Shown here: in pieces, positions 45,385 through 55,980 of the stretch
How positions within the stretch are numbered: the stretch's first letter is position 1
How the letters are laid out: every line of letters begins with the position of its first letter
Source: Mariniphaga sp.
GTDB lineage: Bacteria; Bacteroidota; Bacteroidia; Bacteroidales; Prolixibacteraceae
DNA: 64,000 nucleotides
Reading direction: 5' to 3'
Assembly (NCBI GenBank): GCA_025355585.1
Contig: JANXZJ010000079.1
Coordinates: 1 to 64,000 of the forward strand
Program-made: the position numbers and the translations under genes
The notes under the pieces: generated by a model
Seen by the model: only the letters and a program-made list of their open reading frames with translations
Database searches by the model: none
What the model was told of the DNA's origin: nothing

Positions 45385-46653
45385 ATGATTTTTGAAATCA
45401 AAATACCATCTCCAGGAGAGTCGATTACTGAAGTTGAAATTGGGAAATGGCTTGTTGAAAATGGCTCAATTGTAAAAAAAGATCAGGAAATTGCTGAAAT
45501 TGAATCTGATAAAGCAACCTTGTCCCTGACTGCTCCTGCAAACGGAAAACTAAAAATCTCGATAAAGGAGGGAGAACGGGTTGCTGTTGGTACAGTAGTA
45601 TGTACACTTGATTCTGATGAGGCTTTTAATCCCAAAGAGAGAGACTCCATACTGTTAAACAAAGAATCAATTCAAAAACCTGAAGTTGAAAAAATAATCA
45701 TGTTACCGGTTTCCGATTCCAAATCACCTGAAATCAAATTAGGTTTACCAGATGAAGAAAATCACCAGATTAAATTGACGCCGGCAGCAAAAGCGGTTAT
45801 GGAGGAAGAAGGTTTAAGCATTGACGATCTGCTGAACGGACTTCGAAGAATCAGTCGCAAGGATGTCGAACTTGTGTTGACATTGCAAAAAAATGAACCA
45901 TCAAAACCTGCAGTGGAAAAATCCCGTGAGGAAGATAGGGTGGCAATGTCGCCTCTGAGACGAAAACTTAGTCAGCGGCTTGTCGCAGTCAAAAATGAGA
46001 CAGCTATGCTTACTACCTTCAATGAGATCGACATGAGTCAGGTCATGGAACTAAGAAAAAATTATCAACAGCCTTTTGTCGATAAGTATAAAATTAAGCT
46101 CGGGTTCATGTCGCTTTTCACAAAGGCCGTTAGTGTTGCACTGTCTAAACATCCCACTATCAATTCGATGATTGACGGAGACAATATTATCACACCACGT
46201 TACCACGACATAGGAATTGCGGTTCAGACTCCCAAAGGGTTAATGGTTCCTATTATTCGTAATGCTGAGACCAAGAACATTGAGGGCATTGAACGCGAGA
46301 TTAAAGAACTCGCGGAGAAGGCAAGAGATAAAAAACTCACCATTCAGGAGATGACCGGTGGCACATTTACCATTACCAATGGGGGCGTTTTTGGCTCACT
46401 GATGTCTACACCTATTCTTAATCCGCCCCAAAGTGCAATCCTTGGAATGCATTCTATTAAGGATCGTCCAATAGCTGTAAATGGAAAAGTTAAGATCCGG
46501 CCGATGATGTATGTGGCACTCTCGTATGATCACCGTATCATCGATGGTAAAGCTTCGGTTGGATTCTTGGTAAATCTAAAGGAGTTAATCGAAAATCCGG
46601 CTAAGCTTCTTTTCGATGGCAAAAGTCCTGAAGAACAGTTGCTTGGCTTATAA
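45385..46653 (+). CDS. sucB: Dihydrolipoyllysine-residue succinyltransferase (2-oxoglutarate dehydrogenase E2)
   Basis: This 422-residue E2 of the 2-oxoglutarate dehydrogenase complex has a lipoyl domain at residues 1-80 with the lipoylated lysine in [12 protein letters not shown] peripheral subunit-binding domain lies near residues 130-170 ([19 protein letters not shown]), and the catalytic acyltransferase domain ends with [27 protein letters not shown]-type and [10 protein letters not shown] motifs. It depends on lipoyl synthase, encoded about 20 kb to the left. E3 is not adjacent. A weak hairpin follows the stop. Confidence 0.95.
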   Translation: MIFEIKIPSPGESITEVEIGKWLVENGSIVKKDQEIAEIESDKATLSLTAPANGKLKISIKEGERVAVGTVVCTLDSDEAFNPKERDSILLNKESIQKPEVEKIIMLPVSDSKSPEIKLGLPDEENHQIKLTPAAKAVMEEEGLSIDDLLNGLRRISRKDVELVLTLQKNEPSKPAVEKSREEDRVAMSPLRRKLSQRLVAVKNETAMLTTFNEIDMSQVMELRKNYQQPFVDKYKIKLGFMSLFTKAVSVALSKHPTINSMIDGDNIITPRYHDIGIAVQTPKGLMVPIIRNAETKNIEGIEREIKELAEKARDKKLTIQEMTGGTFTITNGGVFGSLMSTPILNPPQSAILGMHSIKDRPIAVNGKVKIRPMMYVALSYDHRIIDGKASVGFLVNLKELIENPAKLLFDGKSPEEQLLGL

Positions 46654-46675
46654 ACACTATCAATCTAACAACAAA

Positions 46676-46697
46676 AGGCATCCAATGAAGGATGCCT
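46676..46697 (+). terminator. Possible terminator after sucAB
   Basis: The 8-bp stem AGGCATCC/GGATGCCT closes an AATGAA loop 23 bases past the sucB stop. The exit (ATGTTAACC) lacks a T run, so termination is uncertain. Confidence 0.5.
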
Positions 46698-46822
46698 ATG
46701 TTAACCTAACCAAAATCTATGAAAAAAAGTGCTTTACTCTTACATCACAAATATGCATAAGAATTTAGTTAAGCCGATAAAACAGACCTTAAATTTTGTT
46801 AAAAATATCTAATATTTATAAT

Positions 46823-46850
46823 AGAAAACCCCCAATTTACAGGGTTTTCT
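46823..46850 (-). terminator. Hairpin after the V-ATPase operon
   Basis: A 9-bp stem AGAAAACCC/GGGTTTTCT with a 10-base loop lies 18 bases past the last V-ATPase gene. The minus-strand exit is AT-rich (ATTATAAATATT) rather than pure T. Confidence 0.6.
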
Positions 46851-46868
46851 ATTATTGGTAATTCTAAT

Positions 46869-47336
<468 letters not shown>

Positions 47337-47358
47337 TTACAAGTTTATAATCTGATTT

Positions 47359-49188
47359 TTATTCAATTCTGCGTTTAAACGGAGCATACTTCTTACCCCC
47401 GCCGGAAAATCCGGAATTTTTATAAAATTCGACAAAAGTGAGGCGCATAGGATGTACAAACGACCCAAGAATTCCCATTGAAAAATTAATGGTATGACCT
47501 GCGATTAAGATAAGAACGATCACGATATACTTCATAACCGGAATATCAGGCGCCATCGCAATGGCAAGACTATTAAAAACATATCCTAAAATTCCACTTG
47601 AAATGGCCAACGCAAAAAGACGAATATACGAAAGCAAATCACCCATTAAGCCGGTTGCCATATTATAGGTATCCCAAAGTCCGAAGGCCATATTGGAGAA
47701 GATATTCCGGTCAGGATTATTGAAAATAAAAGCTCCGAGAAAACCGATCAGCAAGATTGAGGAAAAAACAATGCTAATGATTAAAGGATCAACAGCCGAC
47801 TTTTTCATCAAATAGTTAATTCCAAATCCAAATATGATTACAATCCAACCAATTGTGCTTAAGGCACTTCTCCATCCATTCTGATAGATTTCATTGGCAG
47901 CTTTCACGAACATGCCATAAAATATCTGAATAGCTCCAAGCATCAGCGACAGATCAAAAAGTAACTTATTTACGGAAGTATCCTTCGACTTCAATAAATC
48001 GTCCAAATTGGCATAAAAGCCCAGACGCATCTCATAAAGGTTCATTCCAAAACAAGTACCCGACAAAACCCCAAACAGAATTGTTGACAACCCCAAAAAA
48101 CTGATCAATTTCGTCACTCCTTTTATCGAGGGTTTAACCCTTCCTGACATTATGAATCCACCTATAGAAAGGATTAATCCATATCCCAAATCGCCTAAAC
48201 AAAACCCAAAAAATAGCCAATAAAATGGTGCATATAAAGCGGTTAGATCTAATTCGTGATAATTTGGCAAGGTGTATAAAGCACCGATGGGCTCGAAAAG
48301 TTTGGCAAACCAGTTATTTTTCAATAAAACAGGTACTTTGTCTGTCATTTCTGGTTTGCTTGCCTCGTAAAAGACGCCTTCATTATTCAGAAATTCCTGG
48401 AATGCAACCTCTTTATCAACAGGTAAGAACCCTTCCAAAAGCGAAATCTTTCCTTCGGCTGCTCTATCCGAGTTTAAGACAACTTTATCGAAATCAAATT
48501 CTTGTTGTACTTGATTTTTATAAAAAATTAAGGATAAAAGATTTGATGATGCAAAACTGCTCAATTCATTATCAATTTTAATCTTCTCCTTTTGTAAACC
48601 TTCAATTTCTTCGCGAACTTCTTTAAATACTTTTCGTGGCAACTTAACTTTGTCAGCTTCAACTTCTAAATCGACACCTTCTTTCATTAAAGTCACAAAC
48701 AATAAATTAGTACCATTTTGTGAAATTTGAAAAGCATTGTATTTTGTCTCCCATTCTGAATTCCAATTTCTGACTGATGTTGAATAGAAAGAGGTAATCC
48801 AACCATTTTTGCTCAACTTATCGATTTCATTCCAGTCAATACTGCCCCAAGGTTCTAAAATAGAAGCTTCTTTTTCCGCGATTGAAATCGCCTGTCTCAG
48901 CAATTCATCATCATGTCTATAATTATCGTATTCTTTCAAAAGCTCAGATCCTTTCGCGATTGGAACCAAATCAGAAATCTTCTTCTTGTCAATTTTCTTT
49001 TCAAAAAATTTGATTGCTTCCTGAATATGATTCATCAACAATAGTTTATCGCGTTGGGGACCACCTTCAACATCTACAGCGCCTCTGTCTTTCACATGCA
49101 ATACACCTTTTTCCTGCAACGATTCAAGAAAATACTGGTAATCTTTGTGATAAACGAGGAAGGTGTATTTCTTCATCTTTACGATCAT
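47359..49188 (-). CDS. ntpI: V-type ATP synthase subunit I (a subunit)
   Basis: This 609-residue membrane stator subunit forms the ion half-channels against the K ring. The N-terminal half (about 1-310) is cytoplasmic and largely helical. The C-terminal half has about seven or eight hydrophobic segments (FYWLFFGFCLGDLGYGLIL, LIGFLGAFIF, MGDLLSYIRLFALAISSGILGYVFN, TINFSMGILGSFVHPMRLTFVEFYKNSGF). The arginine in SYIRLFAL is the conserved residue that faces the rotor carboxylate. It overlaps the D gene by four bases (ATGA), which indicates coupled translation. Confidence 0.93.
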   Translation of the reverse strand: MIVKMKKYTFLVYHKDYQYFLESLQEKGVLHVKDRGAVDVEGGPQRDKLLLMNHIQEAIKFFEKKIDKKKISDLVPIAKGSELLKEYDNYRHDDELLRQAISIAEKEASILEPWGSIDWNEIDKLSKNGWITSFYSTSVRNWNSEWETKYNAFQISQNGTNLLFVTLMKEGVDLEVEADKVKLPRKVFKEVREEIEGLQKEKIKIDNELSSFASSNLLSLIFYKNQVQQEFDFDKVVLNSDRAAEGKISLLEGFLPVDKEVAFQEFLNNEGVFYEASKPEMTDKVPVLLKNNWFAKLFEPIGALYTLPNYHELDLTALYAPFYWLFFGFCLGDLGYGLILSIGGFIMSGRVKPSIKGVTKLISFLGLSTILFGVLSGTCFGMNLYEMRLGFYANLDDLLKSKDTSVNKLLFDLSLMLGAIQIFYGMFVKAANEIYQNGWRSALSTIGWIVIIFGFGINYLMKKSAVDPLIISIVFSSILLIGFLGAFIFNNPDRNIFSNMAFGLWDTYNMATGLMGDLLSYIRLFALAISSGILGYVFNSLAIAMAPDIPVMKYIVIVLILIAGHTINFSMGILGSFVHPMRLTFVEFYKNSGFSGGGKKYAPFKRRIE

Positions 49189-49790
49189 TCTTCAGCCTCC
49201 TTCCCCATTTGCTGACGTGATTTTACAATTTTCTGAGCTGATTTAGAAAGGTTTTCCTCATCTTCCAAAAACCGTTTTATCTTACGAATGGCATCATCAT
49301 ATCCTGGAATCTGCACCTTTTCGAAAAGGTTGACCTTTTGTGTCGTCTTTTTGCGGGCATAATCGAGCAAAATGATCTTTTGGTTAAAAAATTCACGTTC
49401 AATACCAACTGAAGCCAATTCCTTCACCAGCGTCATTCCATCGAGGAACCATTTTGGCTTACTAAAGATGCTGAAATTGACAATTTCAAATTCAACGCCT
49501 TCAAATACAGGCGTTTTAACTCCTGCAATTTTCTTCATTACCAACTTTACATCTTTCACTTTAATCAGCGAAGTATCGAATTCTCCCCATAAAGATGCCA
49601 TTGAATTATAATCTTCCATTTTTTTCTGAAGAATTAAATCCAATCTGGCGACCTCGTCCTTGGCCTTTTTTACTTCAATACGAAGGGCAGATTCCTTGTT
49701 TTTGATGGTCGGTAAAGCCCTGACCCTCATTTTAAACTGCTTTTCGAGGCCCTGAAGTGAGGTTTTATTATATTGAAATTTTATCGTCAT
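49185..49790 (-). CDS. ntpD: V-type ATP synthase subunit D (central shaft)
   Basis: This 201-residue, mostly coiled-coil subunit forms the rotating central stalk inside the A3B3 head. The N-terminal helix (FQYNKTSLQGLEKQFKMRVRALPTIKNKESALR) and the C-terminal helix (VNLFEKVQIPGYDDAIRKIKRFLEDEENL) flank a less conserved middle, as in the family. It lies 43 bases after the B gene and overlaps the I gene. Confidence 0.92.
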   Translation of the reverse strand: MTIKFQYNKTSLQGLEKQFKMRVRALPTIKNKESALRIEVKKAKDEVARLDLILQKKMEDYNSMASLWGEFDTSLIKVKDVKLVMKKIAGVKTPVFEGVEFEIVNFSIFSKPKWFLDGMTLVKELASVGIEREFFNQKIILLDYARKKTTQKVNLFEKVQIPGYDDAIRKIKRFLEDEENLSKSAQKIVKSRQQMGKEAEE

Positions 49791-49833
49791 AATGCATTGA
49801 TATAATCAGTTTACTAATTATCAAGCCATTAAA

Positions 49834-51159
49834 TTAATTTGAAATTGGCCAGTATTTATCAACCAATACCTGCCGAATGCCTACTTCTTCCTTTTTGAAG
49901 TTCTTAGCTAGCAGACTCCAACCCAGATCAAGCATTTCATCAATACTGATATTCACATCGATAGCCAAAAGATTTCGGGAATATTCTTTCGCAAAGGTCA
50001 ATGTTCGCTGATCGTATTCCGAAAGATCGAAACCATTTTCCATCTTCGTTTTGGCATTGGCTGCATCGGCAAACAGCCGGATAAGCGCATTCATAACTTG
50101 CGGATGATCTTCGCGTGTCTTGATACCGATTACAAGCTGTTTTAGACGTGACAAGGACCGGAACGGATCGACTATCACTTTACTAATATCGGTATCGCGA
50201 CGCAAAAATAATTGTCCTTCAGTAATATACCCCGTATTATCAGGAATTGAATGAGTAATATCGCCACCAGAAAGTGTGGTTACCGCAATAATCGTAATTG
50301 ATCCTCCTGACGGAAATTGAACTGCCTTTTCATAGATTTTCGCCAAATCGGAATAAAGCGATCCGGGCATCGAATCTTTTGATGGTATCTGGTCCATTCG
50401 GTTTGAAACAATTGACAATGCATCGGCAAAAAGGGTCATATCTGTTAGCAGCACCAACACACTTTGATTTTTATCAACAGCAAAATATTCTGCGGCAGTA
50501 AGTGCCATATCAGGTACCAGAAGTCTTTCAACGGGAGGATCTTCAGTTGTGTTGACGAATGAAACAATGCGGTCTAACGCCCCTGCGTTATCGAAAACAT
50601 TACGGTAGAAAAGGTAATCATCATTGGTAAGGCCCATACCGCCAAGAATAATCTTATCTGCTTTTGCCCGAAGCGCCACCATGGCCATTACCTGATTGAA
50701 CGGCTGATCGGGATCGGCGAAGAAGGGAATTTTTTGTCCGGAGACAAGCGTATTATTCAGGTCGATTCCTGCAATACCTGTGGCAATCAGCTCCGATGGT
50801 TGCTTCCGGCGAACCGGATTCACCGAAGGTCCACCAATTTCGCGTTCTTCGCCTTCAATTGGCGGGCCGCCATCAATCGGATCGCCATATGCATTAAAAA
50901 AGCGGCCGGCCAATTGCTCACTTACTTTCAATGTTGGTGATTTTCCAAGAAATGTCACTTCGGCATTGGTTGGGATTCCTTCAGTTCCCCCAAAGATCTG
51001 AAGCGTTACTTCATCGCCAATAATTTTTACAACCTGCGCTAACCGACCATTTACCTCGGCAAGTTCCTCGTTACCAATTCCTGTTGCTTTTAGTGAACAA
51101 GTGGCCTTTGTGATCTGTGTAATTTGGGTGTATATCTTCTGAAAAGCTTTTGTTGCCAT
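49834..51159 (-). CDS. ntpB: V-type ATP synthase subunit B
   Basis: This 441-residue, non-catalytic nucleotide-binding-fold subunit of the V1 head lacks a Walker A lysine, as expected. Typical stretches are PVRRKQPSELIATGIAGIDLNNTLVSGQKIPFF, VERLLVPDMALTAAEYFA and VVLPLTDMTLFADALS-type (here LVLLTDMTLFADALSIVSNRMDQIPSK), followed by MPGSLYSDLAKIYEKA and DITHSIPDNTGYITEGQLFL. Its start overlaps the end of the A gene (TAATG), so equal amounts of A and B can be produced. Confidence 0.95.
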   Translation of the reverse strand: MATKAFQKIYTQITQITKATCSLKATGIGNEELAEVNGRLAQVVKIIGDEVTLQIFGGTEGIPTNAEVTFLGKSPTLKVSEQLAGRFFNAYGDPIDGGPPIEGEEREIGGPSVNPVRRKQPSELIATGIAGIDLNNTLVSGQKIPFFADPDQPFNQVMAMVALRAKADKIILGGMGLTNDDYLFYRNVFDNAGALDRIVSFVNTTEDPPVERLLVPDMALTAAEYFAVDKNQSVLVLLTDMTLFADALSIVSNRMDQIPSKDSMPGSLYSDLAKIYEKAVQFPSGGSITIIAVTTLSGGDITHSIPDNTGYITEGQLFLRRDTDISKVIVDPFRSLSRLKQLVIGIKTREDHPQVMNALIRLFADAANAKTKMENGFDLSEYDQRTLTFAKEYSRNLLAIDVNISIDEMLDLGWSLLAKNFKKEEVGIRQVLVDKYWPISN

Positions 51160-52916
51160 TATGCCACTTCCCTCTCTTTTAGAATATCCTTCAACTCATT
51201 TTCATAGCCAATAAATTTCTCTGATTCGTAATCAGAATAATTCATTTGTCGTAAAGTATTGATAATCCGTTTAAAATAACCAGATACCTCTGTAAAGTTA
51301 TCAAATATAAAATCACGATTACAAATCTCCATCACTTTCCCAAGCATGTATTGCTGTCTTTCGAGCGGTGTTAGCATATCAATCTTATCGAAAGCATCCT
51401 GCTGAAGGATTACAAAATCAATAATCTCCGATTTCCATAATTTTAGATGATAATCGATTGGAACACCGTCATCTCCAAGAATATCAATTTGTTCACTTAC
51501 CTCCATACCTCGTTGAAGAATTGTTTTGGCTTCGTTGACCATGGGAATCCATCTGGCACCAATGCGTTTTTCGATATATCCTTCAAATTCAGGATATTCA
51601 AGGTATTTGGAATAGGAATCAATAGGGTTTATAGCCGGATAACGCTTGCTATCGGCCCGACTTTGCTGAAGCGCATAGAAACAACGGGCTGCCTTCTTAG
51701 TCGATTCAGTTACAGGTTCTTTCAGGTTACCACCTGCCGGTGAAACAGTTCCGATAAAAGTTACAGAACCGGTTTTGCCATTGTTCAGAAAAACGAAACC
51801 TGCCCTTGAATAGAAGTTCGCAATAATTGCGGAAAGGTCCATCGGAAATGCATCCTGGCCTGGAAGTTCTTCAAGACGATTCGACATTTCGCGCAGGGCC
51901 TGTGCCCAACGCGATGTAGAATCGGCCATCATCAGAACCTTCAATCCCATAGAACGATAGTATTCAGAAATTGTCATTGCAGTATAAACCGAAGCCTCCC
52001 GCGATGCAACAGGCATATTGGAGGTATTAGCTATTATCACAGTACGTTCCATCAGTTTACGACCTGTATGCGGATCTTCCAGTTCCGGAAACTCGGTAAA
52101 TATCTCCACAACCTCGTTGGCACGTTCGCCGCAGGCCGCAATTACCACAATATCGGCTTCGGCTTGCTTTGAGATCGCATGTTGTAAAACAGTCTTCCCC
52201 GTACCAAAGGGTCCCGGAATAAAGCCAGTGCCACCTTCAACGATCGGATTGATGGTGTCGATCGTACGAACACCTGTTTCAAGCAATTTAAATGGACGCG
52301 GCTTTTCGCGATATGCCTTAATAGCCTTTTTTACAGGCCATTTTTGAATCATTGTTAACGGATATTCATTTCCTTCCTGATCTATCATTATGGCAACCTG
52401 TTCATTAATACTGTATTGACCAGCGACTATTATTGATTTGACCGTATACTTTCCTTCAAAAACAAAGGGAACCATAATTTTATGAGGCTGACCATTTTCA
52501 GGGACTTCGGCAAGCCATGAACCTGCGATAACTTCATCTCCGGCAACCGCTAACGGGGTAAAATCCCAGAGCCGATCTACATCGAGGGGATACGTATAAT
52601 CACCTCGCTTCAGGAAAACGCCCTCCATTTTATCCAAATCGTTCTGTAACCCATCGTAGTTTCGTGACAAAATGCCGGGACCTAAAACGACCTCCAGCAT
52701 ATGCCCGGAAAACCCGACATCATCACCGATTTTAAGTCCTCTTGTACTTTCAAAAACCTGAACGTAGGCATTCGCACCAATCACCTTTATAATTTCGGCC
52801 ATTAATTTAGTACCCTTTGTCTCCAGATAACAGATCTCATTCTGGGAAACCGGGCCATCAGCTTCGACAATTACAAGGTTGGCTATTATACCCTTAACTT
52901 TTCCTTTGGTTGACAT
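51159..52916 (-). CDS. ntpA: V-type ATP synthase subunit A (catalytic)
   Basis: This 585-residue catalytic ATPase subunit carries the P-loop GPFGTGKT near residue 240, with threonine in the position usually held by serine. Other family parts are IVVIAACGERANEVVEIFTEFPEL, SNMPVASREASVYTAMTISEYYRSMG and MMADSTSRWAQALREMSNRLEELPGQDAFPMDL. The non-homologous insert typical of A subunits is present near residues 110-190. With the other six genes it would form a rotary pump or synthase at the inner membrane. Confidence 0.96.
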   Translation of the reverse strand: MSTKGKVKGIIANLVIVEADGPVSQNEICYLETKGTKLMAEIIKVIGANAYVQVFESTRGLKIGDDVGFSGHMLEVVLGPGILSRNYDGLQNDLDKMEGVFLKRGDYTYPLDVDRLWDFTPLAVAGDEVIAGSWLAEVPENGQPHKIMVPFVFEGKYTVKSIIVAGQYSINEQVAIMIDQEGNEYPLTMIQKWPVKKAIKAYREKPRPFKLLETGVRTIDTINPIVEGGTGFIPGPFGTGKTVLQHAISKQAEADIVVIAACGERANEVVEIFTEFPELEDPHTGRKLMERTVIIANTSNMPVASREASVYTAMTISEYYRSMGLKVLMMADSTSRWAQALREMSNRLEELPGQDAFPMDLSAIIANFYSRAGFVFLNNGKTGSVTFIGTVSPAGGNLKEPVTESTKKAARCFYALQQSRADSKRYPAINPIDSYSKYLEYPEFEGYIEKRIGARWIPMVNEAKTILQRGMEVSEQIDILGDDGVPIDYHLKLWKSEIIDFVILQQDAFDKIDMLTPLERQQYMLGKVMEICNRDFIFDNFTEVSGYFKRIINTLRQMNYSDYESEKFIGYENELKDILKEREVA

Positions 52917-52925
52917 AAGCGTAGA

Positions 52926-53777
52926 TTACTTATTTAGTTTATACTCTTCAGGGAATTGAAAAGATCCCCGTAACTGATCGATAAAATCTTTAAACACCTT
53001 ATTTCCAGTTTCGTGATTGAGGTTGATCCAACGCTCAAGAATCTCCGTTTGCAGCAAATAGGCAAATACATTTTCGATACTAAAATTGTGATGAAAAGAC
53101 TTTTCCTCAATCCACGACCATTTCAGGAGATCGGTTTTTTTCTCGCGTTCCAAAAGATTTGTCTCATCGGCAATTCGCATTACTTCGTCGAGGTAGGAAA
53201 ATATAGGAGCAATTCCAAAATCTTTTGCATTACTGTTGCGGATCGTCTCGGCCAATTCACTTGTACCCACAATGGCACCAGATAAATCAATGGAGAAATT
53301 TCGGCAATTGATTGCTGTGAAAATATTGGTAATATCAAGGTTAAACTCAAACCATTCGGTTATAAACCGATTCCCGCATTTAATGGAAGCATTGAAATAG
53401 AGCATTGTCAGTTGGTCCTCCCAACTAAGACCGGGGAAAATGGGTTTATCGTTCAGAAAAGCTGGGATAAATTCCCCGAAATAATCGGGAAATCGTTCAT
53501 CTTTAAAAATTTCCTGCTCCTTCAACCTTTTTGCAAGTTCCGCAAACATGTCTGGGGTTATACTTCCCCTTGGATCAAGATGTAAATCTGAATTTGTAAG
53601 AAATTTAAGCAGGTTAATATTGTCGAACTTTCTGTAGAACAGCATAACAAGGTCCAAATCTTTCCGGTCCAGGTTGTCCTTCAGAATTTCTTTAAACTCC
53701 TCAAGCTTATAAAGAAGCTTATATTCTTCAGCCCGAATTTCAGGAAGGCCTGCGATAAGACAATAGTACTTACTCAC
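52926..53777 (-). CDS. DUF2764 protein, presumed V-ATPase subunit C-like
   Basis: This 283-residue protein of family DUF2764 is confined to bacterial V-type ATPase operons, where it takes the place usually occupied by subunit C (d). It starts SKYYCLIAGLPEI. It is mainly helical, with LVMLFYRKFDNINLLKF and a repeated alpha-helical layout like that of the C/d subunits that cap the rotor. The role is inferred from position between the E and A genes. It lies ten bases before A and 15 after E. Confidence 0.85.
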   Translation of the reverse strand: MSKYYCLIAGLPEIRAEEYKLLYKLEEFKEILKDNLDRKDLDLVMLFYRKFDNINLLKFLTNSDLHLDPRGSITPDMFAELAKRLKEQEIFKDERFPDYFGEFIPAFLNDKPIFPGLSWEDQLTMLYFNASIKCGNRFITEWFEFNLDITNIFTAINCRNFSIDLSGAIVGTSELAETIRNSNAKDFGIAPIFSYLDEVMRIADETNLLEREKKTDLLKWSWIEEKSFHHNFSIENVFAYLLQTEILERWINLNHETGNKVFKDFIDQLRGSFQFPEEYKLNK

Positions 53778-53792
53778 GTGAATAGGTTTTAA

Positions 53793-54410
53793 TTATTTCT
53801 TATCGAACAGGAGTTCAACAACATTCGGACGAAGATATTCCTGAAAAAAAGCAATGAAATCCTGATCTGTAAAGCTTATTTTATAACTTCCATTATTAGG
53901 CATTACCTGAAAGCCTGTCTTAATTCTATTAACCGATTCAATCAAAAAACCTTTGTCTAAAAGCCCTTTAGCAACGGAATTAAAGTAATCATTAAGAACT
54001 TTTTCATCTCTTTCAGGCACGAGGATTTTCATATCAAATTCAGCCGCGGAATTGGCAGCCCAGTTTTTAACCATCATTTCGATGGCTTTTTGAATAAATT
54101 TAATGTCACTTATTCCAGCCTTAATATCTTCTGAAGTAATGGACCCGTTAATCAAATTAACAACCTCCAGTTTTAAAGCTTCAATAGCTTGCCGGGCAGC
54201 AAGTTTAATCTCTGAACTTGTATTCTCTTTAATATCAGCTGCTTTCTTGTTTGCGACAATCAAAATATGATCGGCATCGAGTTTAGCGTCAGCTAATATT
54301 TTTGCAGCTTCAGAATTTGCTTTGGTTATTATCAAATCAGCCTCCTCCTGCCCTTTTGTTATGCCTTCTTTATATATTTTATCGGTGAGTTCCTGAAGCC
54401 TGTTATTCAT
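53793..54410 (-). CDS. ntpE: V-type ATP synthase subunit E (peripheral stalk)
   Basis: This 205-residue subunit heads the operon. Its first 100 residues form a long charged alanine-rich helix (LTDKIYKEGITKGQEEADLIITKA, AKLDADHILIVANKKAADIKENT), which becomes the peripheral stalk. The rest is a globular head with WAANSAAEFDMKILVPERDEKVL and YKISFTDQDFIAFFQEYLRP, which binds the A3B3 crown. No separate G/H partner gene is visible. A 670-base gap lies upstream and should hold the operon promoter. Confidence 0.88.
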   Translation of the reverse strand: MNNRLQELTDKIYKEGITKGQEEADLIITKANSEAAKILADAKLDADHILIVANKKAADIKENTSSEIKLAARQAIEALKLEVVNLINGSITSEDIKAGISDIKFIQKAIEMMVKNWAANSAAEFDMKILVPERDEKVLNDYFNSVAKGLLDKGFLIESVNRIKTGFQVMPNNGSYKISFTDQDFIAFFQEYLRPNVVELLFDKK

Positions 54411-55081
54411 AATAGTTTAGTATAAAATAAGTTTGTATTTCTGAATACTTAGTTGGTAAGCGGAGAATCACTGTAAACAAATGATCACTCAAGAGAAATT
54501 TCACCGGGCTAATTTATAAAACTTTTTTTTACAAAAAAACAATGATGAAAGATTTGGCAATATTATATCCAGATATGAAAAATTCTCCTTTCTCTCCATT
54601 AATACCAATCAAAATAAGAATATTAAATAACTTAATATCCAGTATCTATGCACCTTAAATTTGTAAAATCATTGCCCTGAAACATTAATTTGTTGATCAA
54701 ATACATCAGGAAATAAAGTGATATACAATCATTCGCAAATTGAAGTAGTGATAACATCGCAGATATTTACGTCCGGATCCTCTGCAAGAATCATTGATTG
54801 AGAATTGATCTGATGAGCCACCTTTGCCGGGATAGAAACATTACTTCTGAGTAAAATAAAAATCTTCAGATTGAAGTTCACTTTTTTGAAAAAACACAAC
54901 ATAACTATCCGTTGTTCGTCCATTTTAAAATTTACAGATAATTTATACGCAAAATAATTCTCATAGCTTATTACGCAACAACCAATACAAAGCGCTATTT
55001 TAGTATTTTTCAAATTAAGAACTAATTCACATTTTTCAGCAACATAGATTGCGCGATTAAAGTGATATAAATCAATGATTT
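54411..55081. other. Divergent intergenic region before the V-ATPase operon and HAD gene
   Basis: This 671-base AT-rich stretch has no gene I trust. A small dyad ATATTAA-N5-TTAATAT sits at 54620-54638. A minus-strand open frame of 94 codons at 54729-55013 and a plus-strand frame of 38 codons beginning at 54545 have no recognisable family and could be chance. The V-ATPase promoter must lie near the left end, but no good TAnnTTTG element is seen. Confidence 0.4.
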
Positions 55082-55909
55082 ATGCCAGAAGTAAAAATGG
55101 TGGTCACCGATCTCGACGGTACTCTTTTGCAATCAGATCAGTCGATCAGCCCAACTGATAACGATACGCTTGAAAGATTAGGCAATTTAGGCGTTTGCAG
55201 GGTCGCAGCGACAGGACGAAATCTATATAAAGTCCGTCAGGTTTTAAAAGAAAATTCCCCCTTTGATTTTGTGATCGTTTCGTCCGGAGCTGGAATAATA
55301 GATTGGAAATCTCAACAGTTGATCCGCGCGATATCAATTCCTGCCTTGACTACCGGAGAGATCATTCATTATTTGATTAGCGAAAACCAAAATTTTAAAG
55401 TTTCCCGGGAGTTGCCCGACAACCATAATTTCGCATGGTGGGCAAGTTACGATTGCCCGGAGCTCACCAGGTATGTCGAGCATCACAAAAAATTTGGTGA
55501 CGCAGTTAAGATAGACCCGGATAAACCTTTTGTATCTTCCCAACTCCTGATGTTCTTTCCACGCGAAAGCAATCAATTTGAACTCTTTAAAGAGAAGATA
55601 CTGCTAACTTTCTCCGAGTTAAGTGTTATCCGGACCACCTCTCCTCTTAATCCGGATTACACCTGGATGGAGATTTTCCCGAATGGCGTTTCAAAAGCGC
55701 ATGGTATCGAGGAGATTTGCCGGATAACTGGCATTGACCAGAAAAGTACTTTGGGCATCGGCAACGATTTTAATGATCTTGAAATGCTGGACTTTACACA
55801 TCATTCGTATGTTGTTGGTAATGCTCCGGAAGAACTCAAAATTAAATACCTGATTAGCCTTGCTCATGACGAAGATGGATTCAGTCATGCCGTGAACAAA
55901 CATTTATAA
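55082..55909 (+). CDS. Cof-type HAD-IIB phosphatase
   Basis: This 275-residue hydrolase of the haloacid dehalogenase superfamily, Cof/IIB branch, usually acts on sugar or nucleotide phosphates. The nucleophile motif is VVTDLDGTLLQSD, motif II serine/threonine sits in AATGR, the cap domain is the long middle section (about 85-190), and motif IV is IGNDFNDLEML. The lysine of motif III is probably in the SKAHGI segment. The substrate cannot be told from sequence. It is transcribed away from the V-ATPase operon. Confidence 0.88.
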   Translation: MPEVKMVVTDLDGTLLQSDQSISPTDNDTLERLGNLGVCRVAATGRNLYKVRQVLKENSPFDFVIVSSGAGIIDWKSQQLIRAISIPALTTGEIIHYLISENQNFKVSRELPDNHNFAWWASYDCPELTRYVEHHKKFGDAVKIDPDKPFVSSQLLMFFPRESNQFELFKEKILLTFSELSVIRTTSPLNPDYTWMEIFPNGVSKAHGIEEICRITGIDQKSTLGIGNDFNDLEMLDFTHHSYVVGNAPEELKIKYLISLAHDEDGFSHAVNKHL

Positions 55910-55980
55910 TGAAAGGACTAAAACCATTCAAGTATTTAATTGTTTACCAATGAATTCTATCAAATAAATTGTTTAAAATT

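Noticed and set aside
54729-55013. Minus-strand open frame of 94 codons in the gap before the HAD gene
   Set aside because: No recognisable family or signal, no promoter or ribosome site I can see, and AT-rich composition; treated as chance or a decayed remnant.
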